From Fen-1273 sp035516035 (GTDB lineage Bacteria; Bacteroidota; Ignavibacteria; UBA10030; UBA6906): DNA of 53,789 nt. The translations under genes and the position numbers were made by a program. The stretch is from positions 1-53,789 of the forward strand of contig DATJAS010000083.1 of assembly GCA_035516035.1 (NCBI GenBank), read 5' to 3'. Shown here in pieces: positions 1 to 7,852 of the stretch; position 1 is the stretch's first letter; every line of letters begins with the position of its first letter. The notes under the pieces are model-generated. The model was not told the origin of the DNA. It did no database searches and saw only the letters and a program-made list of their open reading frames with translations.

Positions 1-1
1 C

Positions 2-2056
2 GACAAGAACGAGGAGGTCTGGCTCTTTGACGTTGCCGGGAAGAAGGACGTCCGCATCATGAAGACCGAAGAGGGGGGACCGGACGGGCTTGCATGGTCT
101 CCGGACAGCAAGTGGCTGGCATATTCACGGTCTGCGAAGAATTCCTTCGACGTGATCGCGCTGTACAGCGTCGACAGAGAGTCCACCACGGTCATCACGA
201 GCGATCGGGTGGACAGCGACAACCCCGCCTGGTCGCCGGACGGGCACTGGCTCTACTTCATTGCCGACAGAGTTTTTCAGTCGGTCGTCTCCTCCCCCTG
301 GGGAGCCAGGCAACCCGAGCCCTACTTCGACAAGACGAGCAAAATCTGCGCGCTGGCGCTGACGAAAGACGGGCGGTTCCCGTTCCTCCCGGCCGACGAG
401 GTCGCTGCGCTCAAGGAGGGGCAGAAGCGGGCGGAAGCGAAAGATGACAAAACCGAAGACAGGAAGGAGGCGGGGAAGCCGCAGGAGAAGAAGCCCCCGG
501 CGGTCACGATCGACTTTGACGGCCTCCTCTCGCGCCTGTACGAAGTTCCGATCCCCGCCGGGGCCTACTCATCGCTCGCCGTGACCGACAAATATCTCTA
601 TGCGGTAGAGCGTCCCTCGAGGTACCAGGGGAAGGCCGCCCTGGTCGCACTCGAGATCAAGAACAGGGACGTGAGCGCGAAGACCGTGCTTGAGGACATC
701 AGGAGCTACGACCTCTCGTCCGACAGGAAGAAGATCGCCGTTCTCAAGGGGGATGATCTCTACGTGATCGATGCCGACGGGAAGGCGCCGGCCGAATTGC
801 CCAAAGCGAAAGTGGACCTTTCCGGCTGGCTCCTCACCGTGAATCCCCGGGATGAGTTTCGCCAGATGTTCGTCGAAGCCTGGAGGCTCGAACGGGATTA
901 TTTCTACGATCCGCATCTTCACGGAGTCGACTACAAGGGCCTCCTGGACAGGCACATCGCCCTCCTGGATCGCGTAACGGACCGGGACGAGTTCGGCGAC
1001 CTGGTCGGTGATCTGGTCGGAGAGCTCTCTGCGCTCCACACGTTCGTGTACGGCGGTGACGTGCGGCGAGCCCAGGACCGGATCAACCTGGCATCGCTCG
1101 GTGCGCTGCTCCGCCGGGACGATGCGGCGGGAGGATATCGCATTGAGCGGATCTACCGCGCCGACCCGAATCTCTCCGATGTCGTCTCACCGCTGGCCCG
1201 TCCCGGGCTCACGATTCGCGAGGGAGACGTCATCCTCACGATCAACGGGACGTCGGTTCTCTCCGTGGATTCCCCCGACAGGCTCCTGGAAAATACGGCC
1301 GGGCAGCAGGTGCTGCTCCACATCCGGGGGGAAGGAGGCGCGTACGACGCGGTTGTGAAGCCGCTCTCCGCGGCCGAGGACAGGAACCTGCGCTACGGCG
1401 AGTGGGAGGAGACGTGCCGGCAGACGGTCGAACGGAAAGGGGGAGGGGATATCGGCTACGTGCACCTGCGCGCGATGGGCGGGGGAAATTACGGGGAGTG
1501 GGTGAGGGGGTTCTATCCCGTGTTCGATCGCAAGGGCCTGATTATCGATATGCGGAACAACCAGGGAGGAAACATCGACAGCTGGATTCTCGAGAAACTG
1601 ATGCGCAAGGCATGGTTCTACTGGCAGGACCGCGTCGGCAAGCCGTACTGGAACATGCAGTACGCTTTCCGGGGGCACATGGTCGTGCTCTGCAACGAGT
1701 GGACCGCATCGGACGGGGAGGCCTTCACCGAAGGGTTCCGCCGGCTCGGGCTTGGAAAAGTGCTGGGCACCAGGACATGGGGAGGGGAGATCTGGCTCTC
1801 CTCGTCAAACGTCCTCGTCGACAAAGGGATAGCCACAGCGGCCGAGGACGGCGTGTTCGGTCCGGAAGGCGACTGGCTGATTGAAGGACACGGGGTTGAC
1901 CCTGACACGATCGTCGACAACCTCCCGCATGCGACGTTCACCGGGCAGGACGCGCAGCTCGATGCGGCGATCAGGTATCTCCAGGAGGAGATCCTGGTGC
2001 ACCCGGTTGAGCCGCCGAAGCCGCCGAAATACCCGGATAAATCGTTCCGGTACTAA
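2..2056 (+). CDS. Tricorn-type S41 protease, C-terminal part (5'-truncated)
   Basis: The reading frame is open to the left edge, so the gene begins before the window; 684 codons are visible. Two beta-propeller-like repeats (AWSPDSKWLAYSRS and AWSPDGHWLYFIAD) come first, then a Lys/Glu-rich linker (about nt 400-510) and further propeller strands. A core C1-like helical region carries LHTFVYGGD near nt 1036, a PDZ-like segment spans about nt 1200-1370, and the S41 peptidase domain follows to the end. NEWTASDGE near nt 1695 carries the likely nucleophilic Ser. WLIEGHGVDPD near nt 1873 matches the tricorn C-terminal Glu/GVxPD region. The residue before the candidate catalytic His is Leu, where archaeal tricorn has Ser. 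The family degrades peptides. The family call is firm; the substrate is unknown. Confidence 0.85.
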   Translation, partial: DKNEEVWLFDVAGKKDVRIMKTEEGGPDGLAWSPDSKWLAYSRSAKNSFDVIALYSVDRESTTVITSDRVDSDNPAWSPDGHWLYFIADRVFQSVVSSPWGARQPEPYFDKTSKICALALTKDGRFPFLPADEVAALKEGQKRAEAKDDKTEDRKEAGKPQEKKPPAVTIDFDGLLSRLYEVPIPAGAYSSLAVTDKYLYAVERPSRYQGKAALVALEIKNRDVSAKTVLEDIRSYDLSSDRKKIAVLKGDDLYVIDADGKAPAELPKAKVDLSGWLLTVNPRDEFRQMFVEAWRLERDYFYDPHLHGVDYKGLLDRHIALLDRVTDRDEFGDLVGDLVGELSALHTFVYGGDVRRAQDRINLASLGALLRRDDAAGGYRIERIYRADPNLSDVVSPLARPGLTIREGDVILTINGTSVLSVDSPDRLLENTAGQQVLLHIRGEGGAYDAVVKPLSAAEDRNLRYGEWEETCRQTVERKGGGDIGYVHLRAMGGGNYGEWVRGFYPVFDRKGLIIDMRNNQGGNIDSWILEKLMRKAWFYWQDRVGKPYWNMQYAFRGHMVVLCNEWTASDGEAFTEGFRRLGLGKVLGTRTWGGEIWLSSSNVLVDKGIATAAEDGVFGPEGDWLIEGHGVDPDTIVDNLPHATFTGQDAQLDAAIRYLQEEILVHPVEPPKPPKYPDKSFRY

Positions 2057-2090
2057 CACTCACGGAGATCACACTTGCAAAGGGGAAATG

Positions 2091-3083
2091 ATGCACCGAC
2101 CGGATGACAATCGCTACAGCGCGATGAAGTACAACCGCTGCGGGAAGAGCGGGATACAGCTCCCGGCGATCTCCCTCGGCCTCTGGCACAATTTCGGTGG
2201 GGTCGACGCGCTGGAAAACGGCCGCGCGATGGCCAGGCATGCATTCGACCTGGGGATCACGCATTTCGACCTTGCCAACAACTACGGCCCTCCCCCGGGG
2301 TCCGCGGAGGAGACCATGGGGTACATCCTGAAGCACGATTTCCCCGGGTACCGCGACGAGCTCATTATTTCCTCGAAGGCCGGGTACGGGATGTGGCCCG
2401 GCCCGTACGGAGACTGGGGGTCGCGCAAGTTCCTCGTGGCAAGCCTCGATCAGAGCCTCGCGCGCATGGGGCTGGACTACGTCGACATCTTCTACCATCA
2501 CCGGCCCGATCCCGAGACCCCGCTTGAAGAGACGATCAACGCGCTCTGCGACATCGTGCGGAGCGGCAAGGCGCTTTATGCGGGTGTCTCGAACTATCCA
2601 CCCGACCTGACGAAGAAGGCGGAAGAGATCATGAGGTCGAGGGGAATGCACCTGCTCATCCACCAGCCGAAATACAGCATGTTCGAACGCTGGATCGAGG
2701 AGGGCCTGCTGAAGGAGCTGCGGGATGACGGCATCGGGTGCATCGTGTTTTCGCCGCTCGCGCAGGGCCTCCTCACTGACAGGTACCTGCACGGCATCCC
2801 CCCTGATTCGCGGGCCGCGAAGCCGACGGGCTTCCTGAGGCCCGAGCAGGTGACGCAGGAGAGGATCGACAGGGCACGCAGGCTTAACGACGTCGCGAAG
2901 GCGCGTGGTCAGAACCTGGCTCAGATGGCGCTCGCCTGGGTCCTGAGGCACGCGGAAGTCACCTCCGCGGTCATCGGCTCGAGCCGGGTGGCCCAGATCG
3001 ACGATGCCGTACAGGCGCTCCAGCGGACCGGCTTCTCGAAGGAGGAGCTTTCCTCGATCGATGCGATCCTGGCGGGGAGATGA
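2091..3083 (+). CDS. Aldo/keto reductase, YghZ-like (330 aa)
   Basis: This is an NAD(P)H-dependent carbonyl reductase of the aldo/keto reductase superfamily, most like the YghZ/L-glyceraldehyde-3-phosphate reductase group. The tetrad is visible as D60 and Y65 (HFDLANNYGPP), K96 (ISSKAGYGMW) and H137 (FYHHRPD). The C-terminal cofactor segment ends SAVIGSSRVAQIDDAV. Length is close to the usual 330-346 aa. Two in-frame ATGs sit side by side at 2088 and 2091. AAAGGGGAA lies 5 nt before the second, so 2091 is preferred. Its stop overlaps the next start by 4 nt (ATGA), so the two are translationally coupled. The physiological substrate is not evident; the hydrolase next door suggests a sugar or aldehyde. 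Confidence 0.9.
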   Translation: MHRPDDNRYSAMKYNRCGKSGIQLPAISLGLWHNFGGVDALENGRAMARHAFDLGITHFDLANNYGPPPGSAEETMGYILKHDFPGYRDELIISSKAGYGMWPGPYGDWGSRKFLVASLDQSLARMGLDYVDIFYHHRPDPETPLEETINALCDIVRSGKALYAGVSNYPPDLTKKAEEIMRSRGMHLLIHQPKYSMFERWIEEGLLKELRDDGIGCIVFSPLAQGLLTDRYLHGIPPDSRAAKPTGFLRPEQVTQERIDRARRLNDVAKARGQNLAQMALAWVLRHAEVTSAVIGSSRVAQIDDAVQALQRTGFSKEELSSIDAILAGR

Positions 3084-4768
3084 GATCGCTCTTCGCACTT
3101 CTTTCGGTGCAGGCCGCGCTCTGCGCGGCCGCCGCCGCGCCCCGGATCATTGCCGCGCGACTCCTCACCGACGGGCCCCTGGAATACCGGAAAACGGAAT
3201 TCAGTCTCGAGGTCTCCGCGTCGTTCGTCAATCCCTACGCGACGGCCGACGTCGCCGTGGACATGCACCTCGAGGCTCCCTCCGGGAAGGAAATAACGCT
3301 CCCCTGTTTCTTCTCCTCCGGCGACTCGACGTCCTCCGTCTGGCTCGCGCGGTTTGCCCCCCGGGAGACAGGCACCTATCTCTGCTCATTCAGCGTCGGC
3401 GACCGCACGCACGCCACAGCGTCCTCCGACACGCTCGAGTTTCGCGTGATCCCCTCAGGGCGCGACGGGTTTCTGCACGCGAACGGCGCCTGGTGCCTGA
3501 CGTTTGACTCAGGGAGGCCCTTCCGGGGCCTGGGGGAGAACGTCGGCTGGGAATCCCGGTCGTTTGAAGACTCCGCGTGGACGTACGACTCTCTCCTTGC
3601 CTCCCTCGCGCGCAACGGCGCGAACTTTTTCCGGACGTGGATGTGCCAGTGGAACCTCCCCCTTGAGTGGCAGACGGTCCGCGGGACGAGGAGATACGCG
3701 GACACGAGGGAGTACTACAATCCCGGAGGCATCCGGAGAATGGATGAGCTGGTGGCGCTCGCCGATTCGCTGGGGCTCTTTATGATGCTCACTCTTGACA
3801 GCGGCGGCTCGCTCAGAAACCCGTTCTGGTATGATACGGGCGCGGCCCGCGGGGCCGGGCGCGACCCCGGTGAGTTCTTCCGCTTGGCGACGATCCGGCG
3901 GAAGTACAGGGACAAGCTCCGCTACATCGTGGCGAGGTGGGGCTACAGCACCAGCATCGCGGCATTCGAGTTCTTCAACGAGCTGGACAACGTGGCATTC
4001 ACCCCGTCGCCGCACGACAGCATGCTCATTCGCCCCGACGACATTGTCGAATGGCATTCGGCGATGAGCAGGTACCTGCATGATATTGACCCCTGCAACC
4101 ATGTCATCACCACGAGCATCTCCCACAGGGATATCCCGGGACTGGATGCGCTGCCGTATGTCGACATCAACCAGAAGCACATCTACAAACACACCGACGC
4201 GCTCCGGTCCGAGTTGCTCCGGTACACCCGCACATACAACAGGCCATACGTCATCGGTGAATTCGGCTACGAATGGGATTGGAACATCGATTTCTCAACG
4301 ATTACGTCCGGGCTGGAATACGACTACAGGCGCGGCCTCTGGTACGGCCTGTTCAGCCCGACGCCGATCCTCCCGATGACATGGTGGTGGGAATTCTTCG
4401 AATCCCGTGGAATGACGCCGTACATGCGGGGCGTCCGGGAGATAAGCGACAGGATGCTGAATGCGGGGAAGGGGGAGTTTGCACCCGTCGAAGTTTCGGC
4501 GGGGCTGATCGAAGCATACGCCGTGCGCTGCGGCGCAACGGTATTCGTTTATCTGCTCAACAACAGCAGGTCACCTGCGGCAAGCGAAATCTCTCTCGGG
4601 GTTGCAGGGAGGGGGAGGTATGATGTGCTCGGATTTGACCCGTCCCCCCGGACGTACAGGCGTCTCGGGAGCGCATTCGCAGGCGCACACGCTCTCAATC
4701 TCGGGATGATGCGCTTGAAATCCAGGCAGGACCTGGTGCTGATCCTTACACCGGCGGGAACCAGGTGA
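3080..4768 (+). CDS. Secreted DUF5060-type glycoside hydrolase (clan GH-A, GH5-like, 562 aa)
   Basis: A signal peptide (MRSLFALLSVQAALCAAAAA) is followed by an Ig-like DUF5060-type domain (about residues 22-125, with YRKTEFSLEVSASFVNPY). A TIM-barrel follows, with the acid/base Glu in FEFFNELDN (E301) and a probable nucleophile in VIGEFGYEW (E394). The C-terminal 90 residues resemble a small beta-sandwich. Known relatives act on plant or algal polysaccharides, but the family name does not fix the substrate. The protein is probably periplasmic or extracellular and has no T9SS sorting domain. It starts inside the stop of the aldo/keto reductase gene. No terminator with a U-tract was seen after it. 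Confidence 0.8.
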   Translation: MRSLFALLSVQAALCAAAAAPRIIAARLLTDGPLEYRKTEFSLEVSASFVNPYATADVAVDMHLEAPSGKEITLPCFFSSGDSTSSVWLARFAPRETGTYLCSFSVGDRTHATASSDTLEFRVIPSGRDGFLHANGAWCLTFDSGRPFRGLGENVGWESRSFEDSAWTYDSLLASLARNGANFFRTWMCQWNLPLEWQTVRGTRRYADTREYYNPGGIRRMDELVALADSLGLFMMLTLDSGGSLRNPFWYDTGAARGAGRDPGEFFRLATIRRKYRDKLRYIVARWGYSTSIAAFEFFNELDNVAFTPSPHDSMLIRPDDIVEWHSAMSRYLHDIDPCNHVITTSISHRDIPGLDALPYVDINQKHIYKHTDALRSELLRYTRTYNRPYVIGEFGYEWDWNIDFSTITSGLEYDYRRGLWYGLFSPTPILPMTWWWEFFESRGMTPYMRGVREISDRMLNAGKGEFAPVEVSAGLIEAYAVRCGATVFVYLLNNSRSPAASEISLGVAGRGRYDVLGFDPSPRTYRRLGSAFAGAHALNLGMMRLKSRQDLVLILTPAGTR

Positions 4769-5132
4769 ATCCGCGCGTCGGACCTGATCTGCAGGGTTAT
4801 CTCTTTCTTCAATGATTTCTCCCCCCCCGATTCATCATCCCTCTGTCATGAAATTGTAAAATGTAGCTAACTCCTTTCATTTTATGGGCTTAAGCGGTTC
4901 CATCTGTGGAACCGCCACACCCCGCAGGGTGTTGGAGTTCCCATGAAGGAATTTTCGCGTGGTGTTGGTGGGGTGTCCGGTCGGATGGATACTGATGTCC
5001 TCGTGAGGCCGTACTGAAGCGTCAGCTCGCCGATTTTTCCTTCCTCTCCTCCGGTTTTTTCCACACGACTCCGCTTCCCCGTGCACGGGAGGGGACAACG
5101 TACTTTGTGTCTGTCAATACAGAGGGACCACT
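4769..5132. other. 364-nt gene-poor region with two tandem hairpins
   Basis: No convincing gene is present. A perfect 9-bp stem GCGGTTCCA/TGGAACCGC (4894-4902 with 4907-4915, 4-nt loop) is followed one base later by a 6-bp stem ACACCC/GGGTGT (4917-4922 with 4927-4932). Neither has a U-tract, so they are not standard terminators. A 24-codon ORF (4943-5017, starting ATGAAGGAATTTTCGCGTGG) begins 10 nt after the second hairpin, with TTGGAG upstream; it could be a leader peptide but may be chance. A 12-bp palindrome CCCGTGCACGGG lies at 5078-5089. The whole could be a structured leader for the efflux operon or an old repeat. Confidence 0.45.
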
Positions 5133-6710
5133 ATGAGAGTTGCCCGCAGTTTTTCGACTATCGGCTTCGTCGGCCTGGCGTTGCTCGTCGCGACGGTGGA
5201 GTCACGGGCGCAGTACGGGGCGAATCCGGACAGCGCGCTCCAGACGATACTGCGGGGGCTCCCCGGGACGCGCATTTCGCTTTCGCAGGCCGAACAGAAC
5301 GCCGCTGACAACGCGACGAACCTCCGCACGTCCGAAGCGGTATACAATGCCGCCGAGGGATCTGTCCGGAGGGAATCTGGAGCCTATGACCCGGTGGTGT
5401 ACTTCAACCTGAACCGCCTTGACAACCATCAGCCTACGTCGTCGTTCTTCACCGGGGCGCCCGTGCTGATGACGCAGCAGACGGCATCCAACGGGGGGAT
5501 CAGCTGGAGCCTTCCAATCGGGACGAAGATCGACGCCGATCTTACCACGAGCAGGCTCGCGACAAATTCCGCGTTTGCCGCGTTGAACCCGGAGCTTGAC
5601 GCCACCGGTTCCGTCACGGTGAGGCAGCCGCTGCTCGGCGGATTTGCCGCATCCGCGCGCAAGAAGCTCAACAACGCGGAGGCGCAGCGGGACGCGGAGA
5701 AGTCCAGGTTCGACCAGCAGACTCTCGCGACGCGCGGGGACGTCGAGCGGATGTACTGGGACCTGTACGCCGCGGAGCGGGACTACGCGGTGCAGAAGCT
5801 GACGCGGGACCGCGCGAAGGCGTTCCTGGATGAGACGCTGCTGCGGGCCCAGACGGGGCTCGTGGGATCAGACCAGGTGGCGAGCGCGCGGACGTCCCTC
5901 GCGCAGCAGGAGCTGGCGCTGATCGATCGCGACGAGCAGCTCGGGGCCCAGTCGGACCAGCTCGCCTCCTACATCGGGATTCGTCCGGACCCGACCGGGT
6001 CGCGCTTCGTGCCGGCGGATACTCCCGCGACGAGCTACGAGCTTGAGCCCGTGGAGGCGCTTGTGGACAGGGCACTGAAGAACAACAGGGACGTGCTGGC
6101 CTCGCAGAAGGACGTCGATGCGGCGGGAGCGCTGGCGGACGCGGCCTCCTGGGAGGCCCTGCCGAGTATCGATCTCATCGGTTCATTCGGCGGAACCTCG
6201 ACGCTGGGGAGCGCTCAGCTGGTCACCATCCCGGGTCTTATCTCCTACACGCTCCCCGGCGGGTCGTTCGGCGACGCGCTCAACCAGGTCCTGAAGCGCG
6301 ACTACCCGAGCTGGAGCCTGGGCGTGGCGGTGAATATCCCCGTCGGCTTCCGGAGCGGGCTCGGCGAGAAGGACAGGCTGGACGCAAACGTCCTGAGCGC
6401 GCAGCAGCACAGCGTGGAGCTTTCGCGCGCCGTGGAACAGCAGGTGCGCGCGGCCTACCGCGAGCTGTCGCACGGCACGGCGAGGCTCACGGCGGCGCGG
6501 GAAGGGGTATCAGCCGCGCAGGAGCAGGTCAGGATCGGGCTCATCGAATATCGCGCGGGCCGGCAGACCGCCTTCCAGCTCGTGCGGCTGGCGGAGGACC
6601 TGGCGGACGCGGAACGGCAGTATTCCGACGCCCTGGTGCGGACGGCGAAGGCATCGTCGACGCTCCGTCAATTGACGGCGTCGGAGGTCACAACAGCGGC
6701 ATCTCATTAG
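5133..6710 (+). CDS. TolC-family outer-membrane efflux protein (525 aa)
   Basis: This is the outer-membrane channel of a tripartite efflux pump. An N-terminal signal peptide ends near SRAQYG (about residue 28). The rest shows the repeated TolC/OEP pattern of long amphipathic helices: LSQAEQNAADNATNLRTSEA near the start, RGDVERMYWDLYAAERDYAV in the first repeat and VEQQVRAAYRELSHGTARLT in the second. Paired G/R-rich beta segments such as VTVRQPLLGGF match the barrel strands. Length (about 500 aa) is normal. It is the first gene of an operon with the membrane-fusion protein 14 nt downstream and the RND pump after that. Assignment to an efflux factor is firm; the exported substrate is unknown. 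Confidence 0.92.
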   Translation: MRVARSFSTIGFVGLALLVATVESRAQYGANPDSALQTILRGLPGTRISLSQAEQNAADNATNLRTSEAVYNAAEGSVRRESGAYDPVVYFNLNRLDNHQPTSSFFTGAPVLMTQQTASNGGISWSLPIGTKIDADLTTSRLATNSAFAALNPELDATGSVTVRQPLLGGFAASARKKLNNAEAQRDAEKSRFDQQTLATRGDVERMYWDLYAAERDYAVQKLTRDRAKAFLDETLLRAQTGLVGSDQVASARTSLAQQELALIDRDEQLGAQSDQLASYIGIRPDPTGSRFVPADTPATSYELEPVEALVDRALKNNRDVLASQKDVDAAGALADAASWEALPSIDLIGSFGGTSTLGSAQLVTIPGLISYTLPGGSFGDALNQVLKRDYPSWSLGVAVNIPVGFRSGLGEKDRLDANVLSAQQHSVELSRAVEQQVRAAYRELSHGTARLTAAREGVSAAQEQVRIGLIEYRAGRQTAFQLVRLAEDLADAERQYSDALVRTAKASSTLRQLTASEVTTAASH

Positions 6711-6724
6711 CAAGGAGCGATGGC

Positions 6725-7852
6725 ATGAAAAAACGCATGATCATCATGCTGGCAGTCATGGCGGTCGTTGTCGGGGCTGTCGGGTTCATCAAGTACAACC
6801 AGATCACGGCGGCGATCGCCCAGCACCGGGCGTTCATGCCGCCGCCGGAGGCGGTGACGACCTCGGTTGCCGCCGACGAGCAATGGCAGGTGACGCTCGA
6901 TGCGATCGGCTCCGTTACCGCCGCGCAGGGCGTGGTGGTGAGCGCCGATCTCCCCGGCATCGTCGCGTCGATTGATTTCGAATCGGGTGCCAGGGTGAAG
7001 GCCGGTGACGTCCTCGTGCGCCTGGATACCCGCCAGGAGGCGGCGCAGCTTGCCGCCGCCGAAGCCGCGGAGCACCTTGCCCGCGTAAACCTGGACAGGC
7101 TGGCCACGCTCCGCGCGCAGGGGGTCGCCGCGCAGGCGGAATACGACCAGGCCGATGCGGAGGCGAAGCAGGCCGCCGCCCGCATGCGCGAGACCCGCGC
7201 CGTGATCGAACGGAAGACGATCCGCGCCCCGTTCGCGGGGATCCTCGGCATTCGCGTGGTCAACCTCGGGGAGTACGTCAACGCGGGACAGTCGATCGTT
7301 CCGCTCCAGGCGCTGGACCGTGTGTTCGTGGATTTCGCGGTGCCCCAGCAGCAGATGCACGACGTGCACGTGGGAGCGGAGCTGGACGTGGCCGTCGACG
7401 GCCGGCCGGGAATCGCCGCGCGGGGGCGGGTCAGCGCCATCAATTCGGTGATCGATCAATCGACCCGCAACGTGACCGTGCGCGCGACGTTCGCCAACCC
7501 GGCGCACACGCTGCTGCCCGGGATGTTCGTTAAGGCGAGCGTCGTCGTGGGGGAGGCGAAGACCGTGCTCGGGCTTCCCGCCTCCGCGATTTCGCACGCG
7601 CCCTACGGCGATTTCGTCTTCGTGGTCGACAGCCTGATCGGACCGACCGGCGCGAAGTACCGGGGCGTGCGCCAGCAGGTCGTCCACCTCGGCGAAGCGC
7701 GCGGCGACCAGGTCGCGATCCTGGAAGGCGTGAAGGCGGGGGATGAGGTCGCCACCTCCGGCGTGTTCAAGCTTCGATCGGGCGCGGCCGTGCTCGTGTC
7801 GAACGCCGTGCAGCCGGAAGACAAGCTCAATCCGCAGCCGGAGGACAACTGA
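6725..7852 (+). CDS. RND efflux periplasmic adaptor / membrane-fusion protein (375 aa)
   Basis: An N-terminal hydrophobic anchor (IIMLAVMAVVVGAVGFI) without a lipobox Cys suggests a membrane anchor or signal rather than a lipoprotein. It is followed by a barrel-sandwich/lipoyl half (VVVSADLPGIVASIDFESGARVKAG pattern), an alpha-helical hairpin (about residues 95-155) and the second lipoyl half with KTIRAPFAGILGIR, the most diagnostic motif of the family. The beta-barrel and membrane-proximal domains complete the 375 residues. AAGGAG (6712-6717) sits 7 nt before the ATG. Its TGA overlaps the pump ATG by one base, so expression is coupled. It should bridge the inner-membrane pump and the TolC-like channel. 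Confidence 0.92.
   Translation: MKKRMIIMLAVMAVVVGAVGFIKYNQITAAIAQHRAFMPPPEAVTTSVAADEQWQVTLDAIGSVTAAQGVVVSADLPGIVASIDFESGARVKAGDVLVRLDTRQEAAQLAAAEAAEHLARVNLDRLATLRAQGVAAQAEYDQADAEAKQAAARMRETRAVIERKTIRAPFAGILGIRVVNLGEYVNAGQSIVPLQALDRVFVDFAVPQQQMHDVHVGAELDVAVDGRPGIAARGRVSAINSVIDQSTRNVTVRATFANPAHTLLPGMFVKASVVVGEAKTVLGLPASAISHAPYGDFVFVVDSLIGPTGAKYRGVRQQVVHLGEARGDQVAILEGVKAGDEVATSGVFKLRSGAAVLVSNAVQPEDKLNPQPEDN

Noticed and set aside
1881..2090. Upstream in-frame extension of the first aldo/keto reductase (start at 1881)
   Set aside because: It would overlap the protease gene by 176 nt. The extra sequence is Arg/Ser-rich without homology, and a good ribosome site precedes ATG 2091.
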